Shown here piece by piece: positions 8,830 through 17,749 of a stretch of 64,000 nucleotides of DNA. The stretch spans positions 26,335-90,334 of the forward strand of contig CALFSX010000090.1 of assembly GCA_937916515.1 (NCBI GenBank), written 5' to 3'. Source of the DNA: an uncultured Planctomycetaceae bacterium. Lineage in GTDB: Bacteria > Planctomycetota > Planctomycetia > Planctomycetales > Planctomycetaceae. The notes beneath the pieces were generated by a model that saw nothing but the letters and a program-made list of their open reading frames with translations, searched no databases and had not been told where the DNA came from. Position 1 is the first letter of the stretch; every line of letters begins with the position of its first letter. A program made the translations under genes and the position numbers.

Positions 8830-9820
8830 TTCACTATGGAACCTGGAAAATGTTTCACTGGCTGGGGACTCACTGGTCGGAAATTCACGCAACCGGCTGC
8901 ATGAAATCTCGCTGCATATCCCAGCGGGAGTCACCGCAATTGTCGGCTACTCAGGAGCAGGCAAGACGTCTCTGCTGAACGTGCTGGCTGGCATGGAAAC
9001 GCCATCGTCCGGCAAAGTGGAATCACGGCATTCCGACACGCGGCTGTCTGCCGCCGAATTTTCGCTGCCTCTGTTCTGGGCTCCTCAAGATGGCGGACTT
9101 TGGCCACACCTGACCGCCATTCAGCACCTGAACGCCATGCCGGGGTGCCAAACTGAACTGAACGCGGCAAATTCGCGAAAATCGGCAGACAATTGGCTGC
9201 AGCTGTTTGATCTGGAACATCGTCAGAATGCCGTTCCGCGCGAACTATCGAAGGGCGAACAAGCTCGACTTTCCATTGCTCGAGCTCTCGCTGCCAATTC
9301 CGCCGTACTGCTGATGGATGAACCTCTCACTCACGTCGATCCTGCCCGAAAACCCAAATACTGGAGCCTCATTCGCGAACATATCATGGCCAGCAACTCA
9401 TCATTGGTGTTCTGCACCCACGAAACAGCGGTCGTTATTAGAGAATCTCAGTTCGTTATCTGTTTGGAGAACGGGCAAGTCATTCATACGGGAACATCTC
9501 AACAACTGTACGACAATCCACCCAACGTGAATGTCGCCCAATTTTTGGGGCCTATAAACTGGTTCGATCGGGAAGCATCTTCAATATGGCTGGCAGATCA
9601 AATTTCACAGCAAACAGACTTTGGACTGCGTCCGGAACGAACACTTCTGATTCCAGATGAAAATGGTGCGCTGCGAATCCTGTCATTTCACTTCAGTGGC
9701 AGTTACGCTGAGACAAAATTAGAACACATTCCGTCATCTTCAGAAAAAACATTCGTCCATCGCCCATCTGGAAACGTTCACCAACCAGGCCAACTTGTCC
9801 GCATTCAAGTTTTATCGTGA
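8822..9820 (+). CDS. ABC importer ATPase, FbpC-like
   Basis: 332 residues, cytoplasmic. Walker A GYSGAGKT (42-49), signature LSKGEQ (142-147), Walker B AVLLMDEP (161-168), D-loop-like THVDP (170-174) and switch His in FCTHET. The signature reads LSKGEQ instead of the usual LSGGQQ, a conservative variant. After about residue 240 there is a short C-terminal regulatory-like domain (LRPERTLLIPD). The gene overlaps the permease gene by 8 bp and the next gene by 4 bp. It would power the importer encoded by the two preceding genes. Confidence 0.9.
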   Translation: MPDSLWNLENVSLAGDSLVGNSRNRLHEISLHIPAGVTAIVGYSGAGKTSLLNVLAGMETPSSGKVESRHSDTRLSAAEFSLPLFWAPQDGGLWPHLTAIQHLNAMPGCQTELNAANSRKSADNWLQLFDLEHRQNAVPRELSKGEQARLSIARALAANSAVLLMDEPLTHVDPARKPKYWSLIREHIMASNSSLVFCTHETAVVIRESQFVICLENGQVIHTGTSQQLYDNPPNVNVAQFLGPINWFDREASSIWLADQISQQTDFGLRPERTLLIPDENGALRILSFHFSGSYAETKLEHIPSSSEKTFVHRPSGNVHQPGQLVRIQVLS

Positions 9821-10755
9821 AACACCTTCTCCATCACAACAGCCCTGCCCTGCTCGCAACTCCACTGCTGTTCGCGGTGTTGAGCATTCTGGCGGGATGC
9901 GCAGAAGTCGAACCTGGAACATTACCCGTTTCCAGTTGCACCTCATGGGAAATACCTGCGGATGGACCTCGCATTCCAGCACCGCGAGCTCTGTATGCTG
10001 ACGCCAACGACATCGTATATGCGTTGGATGATGCCGGGCGAGTTCTATTGTACGAACCTGACGGCAGTCTGCTGAATTCGTGGCGAATGCCGGAACACGA
10101 AAACGGCCGCCCGGAAGGCGTGGTCAAACTGCTGGACGGTCGCATCGCTGTGGCAGACACTCACTATCATCGAGTCGTCTTTTTCCACGAAGACGGCACC
10201 GTTGAATCTATGTTGGGCGAAAAAGGTATCGAAGCAAGTCAGTTTGTGTATCCCGTCGCGATTGCTCAGGATCCCAGTGGATTCATTTACGTCGGCGAAT
10301 ACGGCGATCGGCAGCGTATTCAGAAATTCACATCCGATGGAACCTTTGTCACTCAATTTGGAGAACACGGCACTGAACCCGGTCAGTTTCAAAGACCCAG
10401 CGGAATCGTCTGGAGCAACGGCATGATTTACGCAGTCGATGCCTTCAACAACAGAATTCAGGTATTCAGCGACTCCGGAAGCTTTCAGAAGATCATTGAA
10501 TTAGCAGACGATCAGGAACCGTTCGAATTTCCTTATGACATCCGAGGCACAAGCGACGGGCGATTGTTTGTCATCGAAAACAAGTCGGCTCGAGTCACGG
10601 TTCTAAAAGAAGACGGAACCTTCATTGGTCGCTTTGGACATCCGGGGCGTGGTGATGGACAATTCTTCAATCCCTGGGGATTAACAGTTCTTTCCGATGG
10701 CCGCATTCTTGTCGCCGACACCGGCAATCATCGTATCGTTGTTCTCAACCCTTGA
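9817..10755 (+). CDS. NHL-repeat beta-propeller lipoprotein
   Basis: 312 residues, GTG start overlapping the ATPase gene by 4 bp. The N-terminus has a hydrophobic stretch ending in the lipobox LAGC (25-28), so the mature protein is probably lipid-anchored. Five to six NHL-type blades follow, recognisable by repeats such as GEHGTEPGQFQRPSGIVWSN, FGHPGRGDGQFFNPWGLTVL and VADTGNHRIVVLNP at the very end. NHL propellers bind proteins or ligands and are usually not enzymes. Placement directly behind an iron-type importer is unusual; it may be an accessory sensor or scaffold, but no direct evidence for that exists. Confidence 0.85.
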   Translation: MKHLLHHNSPALLATPLLFAVLSILAGCAEVEPGTLPVSSCTSWEIPADGPRIPAPRALYADANDIVYALDDAGRVLLYEPDGSLLNSWRMPEHENGRPEGVVKLLDGRIAVADTHYHRVVFFHEDGTVESMLGEKGIEASQFVYPVAIAQDPSGFIYVGEYGDRQRIQKFTSDGTFVTQFGEHGTEPGQFQRPSGIVWSNGMIYAVDAFNNRIQVFSDSGSFQKIIELADDQEPFEFPYDIRGTSDGRLFVIENKSARVTVLKEDGTFIGRFGHPGRGDGQFFNPWGLTVLSDGRILVADTGNHRIVVLNP

Positions 10756-10771
10756 TTGACAAGTTGAATTT

Positions 10772-13700
10772 ATGAACTGGCTGAAGCAGGCAGTACACAG
10801 AATCTTTCCGCCACCGCGCCGACCTGTGCGCTGGACGGCGGCGATTCCGCTGGTTGGATTTCTGCTGGTGTTCGCAACGCTGATGTTGTACCTGGTTTAC
10901 AGTAACACCGTCGACTTTTTATATCCCAGCGCCTTTCTGCTATTGCTGGTTACACCATGGATTTGGTGGATGCAGGCGGCTGGGCATTCCGGCTTAACAG
11001 TCGGCCGCGGAAACGTAGCGTTGGTGATTCGCCTGATCGTCGCAGGGCTCTTGATTTCCGTGTTGGCGCTGCCGCGAGCCGTTAAGACCAGCGATATTGT
11101 TTCCGTCATGTACGATATCGATGTTTCGGACTCCGTGAATGAAGCCAAAGACACGGCTCTGGGAATCGTGGCTGCCACGGTTGTTAAGAAACCGGCCAAA
11201 GATGAAGCCGGAATGGTGATCTTTGGAGGAAACGCGGCTGTTGAGTTTCCGCCTCGAGAATCATTTCCGTTTGAGAAATATTTGAATTCGCAGGTTCGCA
11301 AAGATTCCACCAACCTGCAGCAATCGCTGTCACTTAGCGCCGCGATGCTGCCCGAAGATAACCGTAGTCGAGTTGTACTGATCAGCGACGGCACGGAAAC
11401 CGTTGGTGAACTGAAACACGCCATTACCGAACTGCAGGCACGCGATATCCAGGTTGACGTGATGCCGGTGATGTACGAATACAAGGAAGAAGTCCTGCTG
11501 GAACGACTTGATCTGCCTCGATTCGTCCGGCTGGGCGAAAGCTACGAAGCTGCCACCGTGCTGACATCGCTGCAGGATGGCACTGGTACTCTGGTTCTTT
11601 CGCAAAACGGTGAGGAGTTAACTCGACTGCCGGTTGAATTTAAGGCAGGCAAGAATCGATTCGCGATCCCCATTAAAGTCGACGCACCGGGCTACTATGA
11701 ATACAAGGCCCGAATTGAAGTTTCGACAGCTCAGGATAGTCGTATCGAAAACAACGAAGTCGAAAACTATCTGTACATTGAAGGTGCTGGACGAGTTCTG
11801 ATTGTCACAAATCCCACCGGAAATCCAAAAGAATGGGGCTATGTTGAACAAGCACTTAAACAGGGTGAACGCGATGTGGAAGTCGTCACTGCCACGGAAT
11901 TCCCGCACGATCCGCTGTCGCTGATGCCCTATGACGCCATCGTATTCGCAGACGTGCCTGCAGACACTTTGCTGGCCACACAGATTCAGGCCGTGCATGA
12001 TGCGGTTCGCAACCTGGGAATTGGCTTTGTCATGCTGGGTGGCCCTAACAGTTTTGGGCCGGGCGGATATCAAAATTCGCCGATCGAAGACTGCCTGCCG
12101 GTTTCAATGGAAATCAGCAAGAAGAAGATTCTGCCCAAGGGAGCGTTGGTCATTATCCTGCACACTTGCGAATTCCCGCAGGGAAACACGTGGGCAAAGC
12201 GGATCACCAAAGAAGCCATTCGAGTGCTTAGCGCAGAAGACGAAGTGGGGGCCATCGGTTACGGAATGAACGGCGATGAGTGGATTTTCGAACTCGCACC
12301 GGCCAGCGAGTACGACAAAATGGTCACCAAAATCAACGCGGCTCAAATTGGTGACATGCCGGAGTTTACCAGCACCATGGAACTGGGATTAAAAGGTTTG
12401 CTGAAAAGTGATGCCGCCAGTCGGCACATGATTATCATTTCAGACGGCGACCCTCCAATGCCACCACCTGGCGTGATGAAGAAGTTTCGAGATTCGCAGA
12501 CAACCATTTCCACGGTTGCCATTTTCCCGCACGACCCGCGCGATGCTCAGGTCCTGAACGCGATCGCCAGCCAGACCAACGGTCGATTCTATTTTCCAGC
12601 CGACCCAAACCAGCTTCCATCAATCTTTATCAAAGAAGCAAAAACTCTTCGTCGAAGTCAGATTCAAAAGCGAACATTCACGCCTCGACTGCTGAACGAT
12701 GACCCCAGTCTGCGAGACATATCCAGTTTGCCGGAGCTACATGGATATGTGCTGACTTCTGAAAAAGACGATCCGCGAGCGACGGTGCTGTTGGCAGTGC
12801 CGCCCGAAGAACGTGAACTGGTGACCGAAGATTCGGACGTCGACCCCATTCTGGCCGTTTGGCGTTACGGATTGGGAGCAACCGCTGCGTTTACGTCGGA
12901 CCTCACCGACGACTGGGGCAGAGACTGGATTAAATGGGAACAGTTTCAGCAACTGGTAACACAATTGATGACTCGCGTCAGTCGAGTGCGCAAGGAACAG
13001 TTTCTGCGTGTCTACACGTATGTTAACGGCAACGAAGGCGTTGTGGTTGTTGAAGACTTTCATCCCGAGGAATCATTGCTGGACATGAATGTCACCGTCA
13101 GTGCTCCCAACGACTTTCGCTATTCCGGCCCCGTGCGTCAGATTGCGCCGCGACGTTATCAGGTTTCGATTCCTCTGCAGGGAAAGGCTCGCTATCAGGT
13201 TCAGATTTCGGCAGAAGGTGGGGACCGGAAGGAAATCGCTTACGGCGGATTTATCATTTCGTATTCGCCGGAATACCTGCGATTCGAACCAAACCCGATT
13301 GTGCTGCAGGAAATCGCCGACCAGACAGGTGGCCAGGTTCTTGATTCCAGCCTGACACCAGAAGAACTGGCAGATCAGATTTATGGTCGCCGCAAACCCA
13401 AACGCAGTACTCGATCTGTATTCGACTGGTTCCTGATGGCGCTGGCCTGCCTGATTCCACTGGACGTGGCAGTTCGTCGAGTCCAATTGGATTTCTCGAG
13501 CGTGAAGCGATTGTTCAGCAGCAAGAAAAAGGAATCCACGGCCACCATGGGCGCGCTGCTGCAGAAAGCAGAATCTGTGCGAGCCACGATGACCGAAAAA
13601 CGCGACACGACTGGCACGTCGAAACCTGCCGAACGCCCGTTTCAACCTCGCCCTGCAGCGCCTAAGCCAATGCCCAAAGCGGACAACATTGTCGATGGAA

Positions 13701-13813
13701 AAACGGAGCCAGCCAAACCGGATACGAAATCTTCCGGCAATGATGGCAACACAACATCTCGGCTGCTGGCCATGAAGCGGCGCCGCGAAGAAGAAGGTTC
13801 CAACGAGAACTGA
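10772..13813 (+). CDS. Large membrane VWA / GATase-like protein
   Basis: 1013 residues. Membrane segments at about 22-45, 50-69 and 84-101, a large soluble part, one more membrane segment at about 882-906, and a Lys/Glu/Pro-rich cytoplasmic tail. The first VWA domain (about 107-245) keeps a MIDAS motif DVSDS (117-121). A GATase-like Rossmann region follows (about 340-450, with VMLGGPNSFGPGGY), then a second VWA-like domain (about 455-610) where the first strand reads VIILHTCEF and lacks the DxSxS motif, although HMIIISDGD is kept. Similar proteins are found beside MoxR in planctomycetes. Predicted role: envelope partner of the MoxR ATPase. It starts 16 bp after the NHL gene and no strong ribosome site is visible. 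Confidence 0.85.
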   Translation: MNWLKQAVHRIFPPPRRPVRWTAAIPLVGFLLVFATLMLYLVYSNTVDFLYPSAFLLLLVTPWIWWMQAAGHSGLTVGRGNVALVIRLIVAGLLISVLALPRAVKTSDIVSVMYDIDVSDSVNEAKDTALGIVAATVVKKPAKDEAGMVIFGGNAAVEFPPRESFPFEKYLNSQVRKDSTNLQQSLSLSAAMLPEDNRSRVVLISDGTETVGELKHAITELQARDIQVDVMPVMYEYKEEVLLERLDLPRFVRLGESYEAATVLTSLQDGTGTLVLSQNGEELTRLPVEFKAGKNRFAIPIKVDAPGYYEYKARIEVSTAQDSRIENNEVENYLYIEGAGRVLIVTNPTGNPKEWGYVEQALKQGERDVEVVTATEFPHDPLSLMPYDAIVFADVPADTLLATQIQAVHDAVRNLGIGFVMLGGPNSFGPGGYQNSPIEDCLPVSMEISKKKILPKGALVIILHTCEFPQGNTWAKRITKEAIRVLSAEDEVGAIGYGMNGDEWIFELAPASEYDKMVTKINAAQIGDMPEFTSTMELGLKGLLKSDAASRHMIIISDGDPPMPPPGVMKKFRDSQTTISTVAIFPHDPRDAQVLNAIASQTNGRFYFPADPNQLPSIFIKEAKTLRRSQIQKRTFTPRLLNDDPSLRDISSLPELHGYVLTSEKDDPRATVLLAVPPEERELVTEDSDVDPILAVWRYGLGATAAFTSDLTDDWGRDWIKWEQFQQLVTQLMTRVSRVRKEQFLRVYTYVNGNEGVVVVEDFHPEESLLDMNVTVSAPNDFRYSGPVRQIAPRRYQVSIPLQGKARYQVQISAEGGDRKEIAYGGFIISYSPEYLRFEPNPIVLQEIADQTGGQVLDSSLTPEELADQIYGRRKPKRSTRSVFDWFLMALACLIPLDVAVRRVQLDFSSVKRLFSSKKKESTATMGALLQKAESVRATMTEKRDTTGTSKPAERPFQPRPAAPKPMPKADNIVDGKTEPAKPDTKSSGNDGNTTSRLLAMKRRREEEGSNEN

Positions 13814-13871
13814 TCAACGCTTACGCAACATATTTCACCAAAATCAAAAACCTCAGTAACAGAATAATAAG

Positions 13872-14879
13872 ATGACAGAATCAAACAGCACCGTGGAACT
13901 GCAGAAGGAAGCCGATCAGTTTCGAAAAGAATTCCAAACGATCAGAGACGCCATTGGCAAAGTGATTGTGGGACAGGAGAAAGTGGTCGAAGCCACTCTT
14001 ACAGCCATTCTTTGCGGCGGCAACGTACTTCTGGAAGGCGTACCGGGACTTGGTAAAACAGAACTGGTGAAAGCACTTTCACGAGTGCTTGAACTGAATT
14101 TCAGCCGAATTCAGTTCACCCCCGACCTGATGCCGGCAGACGTCATCGGTACCAACATTATGACGGCCGACGAAAAAGGGAATTACCGCTTCGAATTCCG
14201 CGAAGGGCCAATCTTCACGCAGTTGCTGTTGGCGGACGAAATCAACCGTGCCACGCCAAAAACACAATCTGCCTTGCTGGAAACCATGCAGGAAGGCACC
14301 GTCACCACCGGCGGAAAAACCTATCGGCTGACTCAACCGTTCTTCGTTCTGGCAACGCAGAACCCAATCGAACAGGAAGGCACGTTTCCATTGCCGGAAG
14401 CTCAACTGGACCGCTTCATGTTTAAGGTTGTGGTTCCGTTTTTGAATCTGGCTGAACTTAATGAAGTCGTCAGCCGAACCATTCTTCGCAAACATGTCGA
14501 TGTGGATAAAGTGATCGACGGCGCACGCATTCTGCATCTGAGAACCGTGCTGGATCGAGTTGTCGTGAGCGACCCCATGCGAGACTACGCATGTCGCATG
14601 GTTCTGGCAACTCATCCCAACACAGAGTTTGCTCCCGCGCGAGCAAAGCAGTTCTTACGATGGGGTGCCAGCCCACGAGCCGCTCAGGCGTTGATTAAAT
14701 CAGCTCGCGTGCGAGCACTCAGCGAAGGCCGACCGCATGTTGCCTTTGAAGACATTCGCTATTTCTCTCAGGAAGTGCTGCAACACAGAGCATTGCTGAA
14801 CTACGACGGTCAGGCCGAAAACGTCTCCATGTCAGAACTGATCGCCGAATGTGTTTCCAGCGTCAAGACGGACAAGTAG
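13872..14879 (+). CDS. MoxR-family AAA+ ATPase
   Basis: 335 residues, cytoplasmic. Walker A GVPGLGKT (56-63), Walker B LLLADEIN (118-125), sensor-1-like ATQNPIEQEG (161-170) and EAQLDRF (177-183) carrying an arginine. The C-terminal lid part contains GASPRAAQAL, a MoxR hallmark. MoxR ATPases act as chaperones that insert cofactors or assemble complexes with VWA-domain partners, here most likely the DUF58 protein and the two VWA proteins encoded beside it. The length is normal for the family. The next gene is 75 bp downstream. Confidence 0.95.
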   Translation: MTESNSTVELQKEADQFRKEFQTIRDAIGKVIVGQEKVVEATLTAILCGGNVLLEGVPGLGKTELVKALSRVLELNFSRIQFTPDLMPADVIGTNIMTADEKGNYRFEFREGPIFTQLLLADEINRATPKTQSALLETMQEGTVTTGGKTYRLTQPFFVLATQNPIEQEGTFPLPEAQLDRFMFKVVVPFLNLAELNEVVSRTILRKHVDVDKVIDGARILHLRTVLDRVVVSDPMRDYACRMVLATHPNTEFAPARAKQFLRWGASPRAAQALIKSARVRALSEGRPHVAFEDIRYFSQEVLQHRALLNYDGQAENVSMSELIAECVSSVKTDK

Positions 14880-14954
14880 CTTTTCATCACTTGCACGCCT
14901 GAATAATCAGGGTTCTGCGGTCTTCGATTTTCCTTTGAGTATCGAAACAAAAAC

Positions 14955-15860
14955 GTGACGTCTGAAACATCATCACAGCTAACTTCGTTGTTTTCCAACA
15001 GCACGCTGAATCGCATCGAACGCATGCGATTGAATCCACTGCGCAGGTTGACAAACCGAAGCCGAGGCGAGCACCTTTCCGGCAAAGGCGGCAGCAGCAC
15101 AGACTTTGCTGACTATCGCGACTATGCCGCGGGCGACGACATGCGATACGTCGACTGGAACATTTTTGCCCGACTTCGCCGACCTTATATCAAACAGTAT
15201 CTGCACGAAGAAGAACTGCATGTGGTGATTCTGGTCGACGCATCATCCTCAATGCTGTTTGAAGACAAGCTGCAGCGTGCCAAACAGTTGGCCGCAGCAT
15301 TCGGCATCATGGGACTGATGAACGTAGAACGAGTCAGCGCCTATGCGATGCACCAGAAGAAAGATGAACCATGGATGCTGCCCCCCGGAAGCGGCCGGCA
15401 ACGCATTCGCAATTTGCTGCAATTTCTGGAAGGCGTCAATGGCGGTGGCGATGTGCCAATCGAAAAAGCGATTGAAACCATGTTGCGGTTTCATCGTGGA
15501 CGAGGCATCGCAATTCTGCTTTCGGACTTTCTAACGTTTTCTGACCTGTCGCGCAGCATGAACCTTCTGTTTAGCGCAGGGCTGGAAGTCTGGGGCATGC
15601 AGATTTTGTCGGAATCAGAACGGAATCCATCACTGGAAGGTGATCTGCGTTTCGTTGACAGCGAAACCGGTGAAACACTCGACATCACAAATGCCGGAGA
15701 ACTGCTGAGCCTGTATCAGGACCACAGGCGCTGGCAGGAACAGACTCTGAACCAGCAGTGTCGAGGACGCAGTGGTCGATTCGCTTCGGTCAGTTCCGCG
15801 TTAACATTGGAAAGCACTTTATTCGACGTTTTGTGTCGGCAGGGATGGGTGCTGCGATGA
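14955..15860 (+). CDS. DUF58 domain protein
   Basis: 301 residues, soluble, GTG start. It has the DUF58 signature FADYRDYAAGDDMRYVDWN (about residues 51-69) and a degenerate VWA-type fold with LVDASSSM (about 95-102) as metal site. DUF58 proteins are almost always encoded after moxR and are believed to be MoxR partners; the exact reaction is unknown. The stop codon overlaps the start of the next gene by 4 bp (ATGA). Confidence 0.93.
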   Translation: MTSETSSQLTSLFSNSTLNRIERMRLNPLRRLTNRSRGEHLSGKGGSSTDFADYRDYAAGDDMRYVDWNIFARLRRPYIKQYLHEEELHVVILVDASSSMLFEDKLQRAKQLAAAFGIMGLMNVERVSAYAMHQKKDEPWMLPPGSGRQRIRNLLQFLEGVNGGGDVPIEKAIETMLRFHRGRGIAILLSDFLTFSDLSRSMNLLFSAGLEVWGMQILSESERNPSLEGDLRFVDSETGETLDITNAGELLSLYQDHRRWQEQTLNQQCRGRSGRFASVSSALTLESTLFDVLCRQGWVLR

Positions 15861-17749
15861 GTTGGCCTGGTTTTAGTTTCCCATTCGGTGCCTGGTTCTT
15901 TCTGACACTGATTCCGCTGGTCGTGCTGTACTTTTTGAAGTTAAAGCGGCCACGCGTTGAAATTTCGTCGCTGGCTTTGTGGCAGTCTGTTGTTAACGAT
16001 CAGCGAGTCAATTCGCCGTTTCAAAAATTTCGACGCAACCTGTTGCTGCTGCTGCAACTGATTTTACTGATGCTTGTGATTCTTGCTCTGATGCAGCCCT
16101 TCATTAGTGCGGGGCCCGAAACCGTAGAATACCTGCCGGTGCTGATTGACTGTTCCGCCAGCATGTCATCCAAAGTAAATGACGCCGACGAAACACGTCT
16201 GGATCTGGCCGTTGAACAGGTGAAAGGCATGATCGACAACCTGCGAGGAAACGGAAAGATCGCACTGTTTACGTTTTCGTCCGGTGGCCGACGTCTGACA
16301 GAATTCAGCGACGATTCGCAGTTGCTTTTAAGAGCTCTGCAAAAGGTGGAACCAACAGATCGAGCCAGCAAACTGGACGAAGTTCTGCGAATGGCAGAAG
16401 CGTACTCTCGCACAGCATCAGTGGAGAAAGTTGTCGTCATCACCGATGGAAACCTGAACGACCAGGTTGATTTTGAATTACCATTCAAGCTGGACATTCA
16501 GCGAGTCCCCACTGGCGGTAACAACCTGGGTATCACAGAAATGACGGCTCGCCGCAGCGGACCGGAATCGTGGGATGTGTTTGTTCGAGTGTCTGGATCT
16601 GCAACAGAAACGGCGTACGCAGACCTGCGTTTGCTGAAAAACGGCGAAACAATCGGCAAAGAAGCCATCGAAGCCTCGGTGGAAGATTCCGAACGTGTGG
16701 TGTTCTCCGTAGAAAGCAAAGAAGCCGCCTTGCTGCAGGCCACATTAACAGCGAAGGATTTTGATTCGCTTCAGATCGACAATTCCGTCTGGCTGAATCT
16801 TCCCAACACTCGACCACTCAAGGTCTACGCCGCAGAAAAACTCTATTCATGGCAACACGCCCTCAGTGTGCAAACAGAAACGGAACTGGATACCGCAGCC
16901 GAACCTTCTCTGCCGGAATACGACCTGATCATCACAGATGTCGAAGACCTGAAAGGATCGACGGCACCGATTGTTGTTTACAACGGCCTGGTACCGAAAG
17001 AACTTCAGGATCTGATTTCCGTTGCAGCAGTAACGGAGAATGACACTCCCGTGCAGATTATGGACTGGCTGCAAACCGCCCCCCTGCTTCGCCACGTTCA
17101 ACTGCGAGACGTTCAGATTGCAGAAAAAGCAAAGTACATCAACGATGCTGATTCGCAGGCACTGGAAGAACGCGGCTATGAAGTACTGATTCACGGCGCA
17201 GAAGGACCGCTGATGTTACAGCGACGTCGAGGACTGCAAACGGAATACTATTTCCTGTTTCATACCGACCGATCCACCCTGCCCTATCGAGTTGCGTTTC
17301 CGATTCTGGTTTCCAACGTTACCGAATTCGCCCTGCAGCAGGCTTCTCTTTCGGAAGTCGCCGCAACGGCAACTGGTGTGCTGCCAGCGATCAGCGTTGC
17401 CCCCAATCGCGAGTACCAGGTTAAAGGACCGCTTGCGGGAACGTACAACGTCACATCAACACCAAGCGGCATTCTGGTCGGCGTTCAGGCAGAAACAGTC
17501 GGGAAATACGACATTTTCGACGGCGAAGAACTGGTCGCGTCCGTTGGAACCGGCCTGTTAAGTTCTTTGGAAACTTCTCTTCGCCCGGTTGACGAAATTC
17601 AGTTCTCCGAAGTTCGCGTGGCAACAGACGAAGTCAAGGTTATCGATTCCGACCGCCATATCTGGTGGTCGCTGGCCTTTCTGGCATTCATATTCCTGCT
17701 GTTTGAATGGTGGTACTTCCAACGAGCGAAGGGAGGATTAGCAGCATGA
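15857..17749 (+). CDS. BatA-like VWA membrane protein
   Basis: 630 residues. The N-terminus is the BatA type: a membrane segment (about 10-28), the motif LKLKRPRVEISSLALWQ, and a second membrane segment (about 62-83). A VWA domain follows with MIDAS DCSAS (98-102) and VVVITDGN near residue 196. A beta-rich periplasmic region occupies the rest, and a C-terminal membrane segment (WWSLAFLAFIFLLFEWWYF, about 602-620) closes the protein. The ATG at 15857 is preferred over an upstream in-frame codon because it overlaps the preceding stop by 4 bp and gives the canonical BatA N-terminus. Likely partner of the MoxR ATPase. Confidence 0.9.
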   Translation: MSWPGFSFPFGAWFFLTLIPLVVLYFLKLKRPRVEISSLALWQSVVNDQRVNSPFQKFRRNLLLLLQLILLMLVILALMQPFISAGPETVEYLPVLIDCSASMSSKVNDADETRLDLAVEQVKGMIDNLRGNGKIALFTFSSGGRRLTEFSDDSQLLLRALQKVEPTDRASKLDEVLRMAEAYSRTASVEKVVVITDGNLNDQVDFELPFKLDIQRVPTGGNNLGITEMTARRSGPESWDVFVRVSGSATETAYADLRLLKNGETIGKEAIEASVEDSERVVFSVESKEAALLQATLTAKDFDSLQIDNSVWLNLPNTRPLKVYAAEKLYSWQHALSVQTETELDTAAEPSLPEYDLIITDVEDLKGSTAPIVVYNGLVPKELQDLISVAAVTENDTPVQIMDWLQTAPLLRHVQLRDVQIAEKAKYINDADSQALEERGYEVLIHGAEGPLMLQRRRGLQTEYYFLFHTDRSTLPYRVAFPILVSNVTEFALQQASLSEVAATATGVLPAISVAPNREYQVKGPLAGTYNVTSTPSGILVGVQAETVGKYDIFDGEELVASVGTGLLSSLETSLRPVDEIQFSEVRVATDEVKVIDSDRHIWWSLAFLAFIFLLFEWWYFQRAKGGLAA

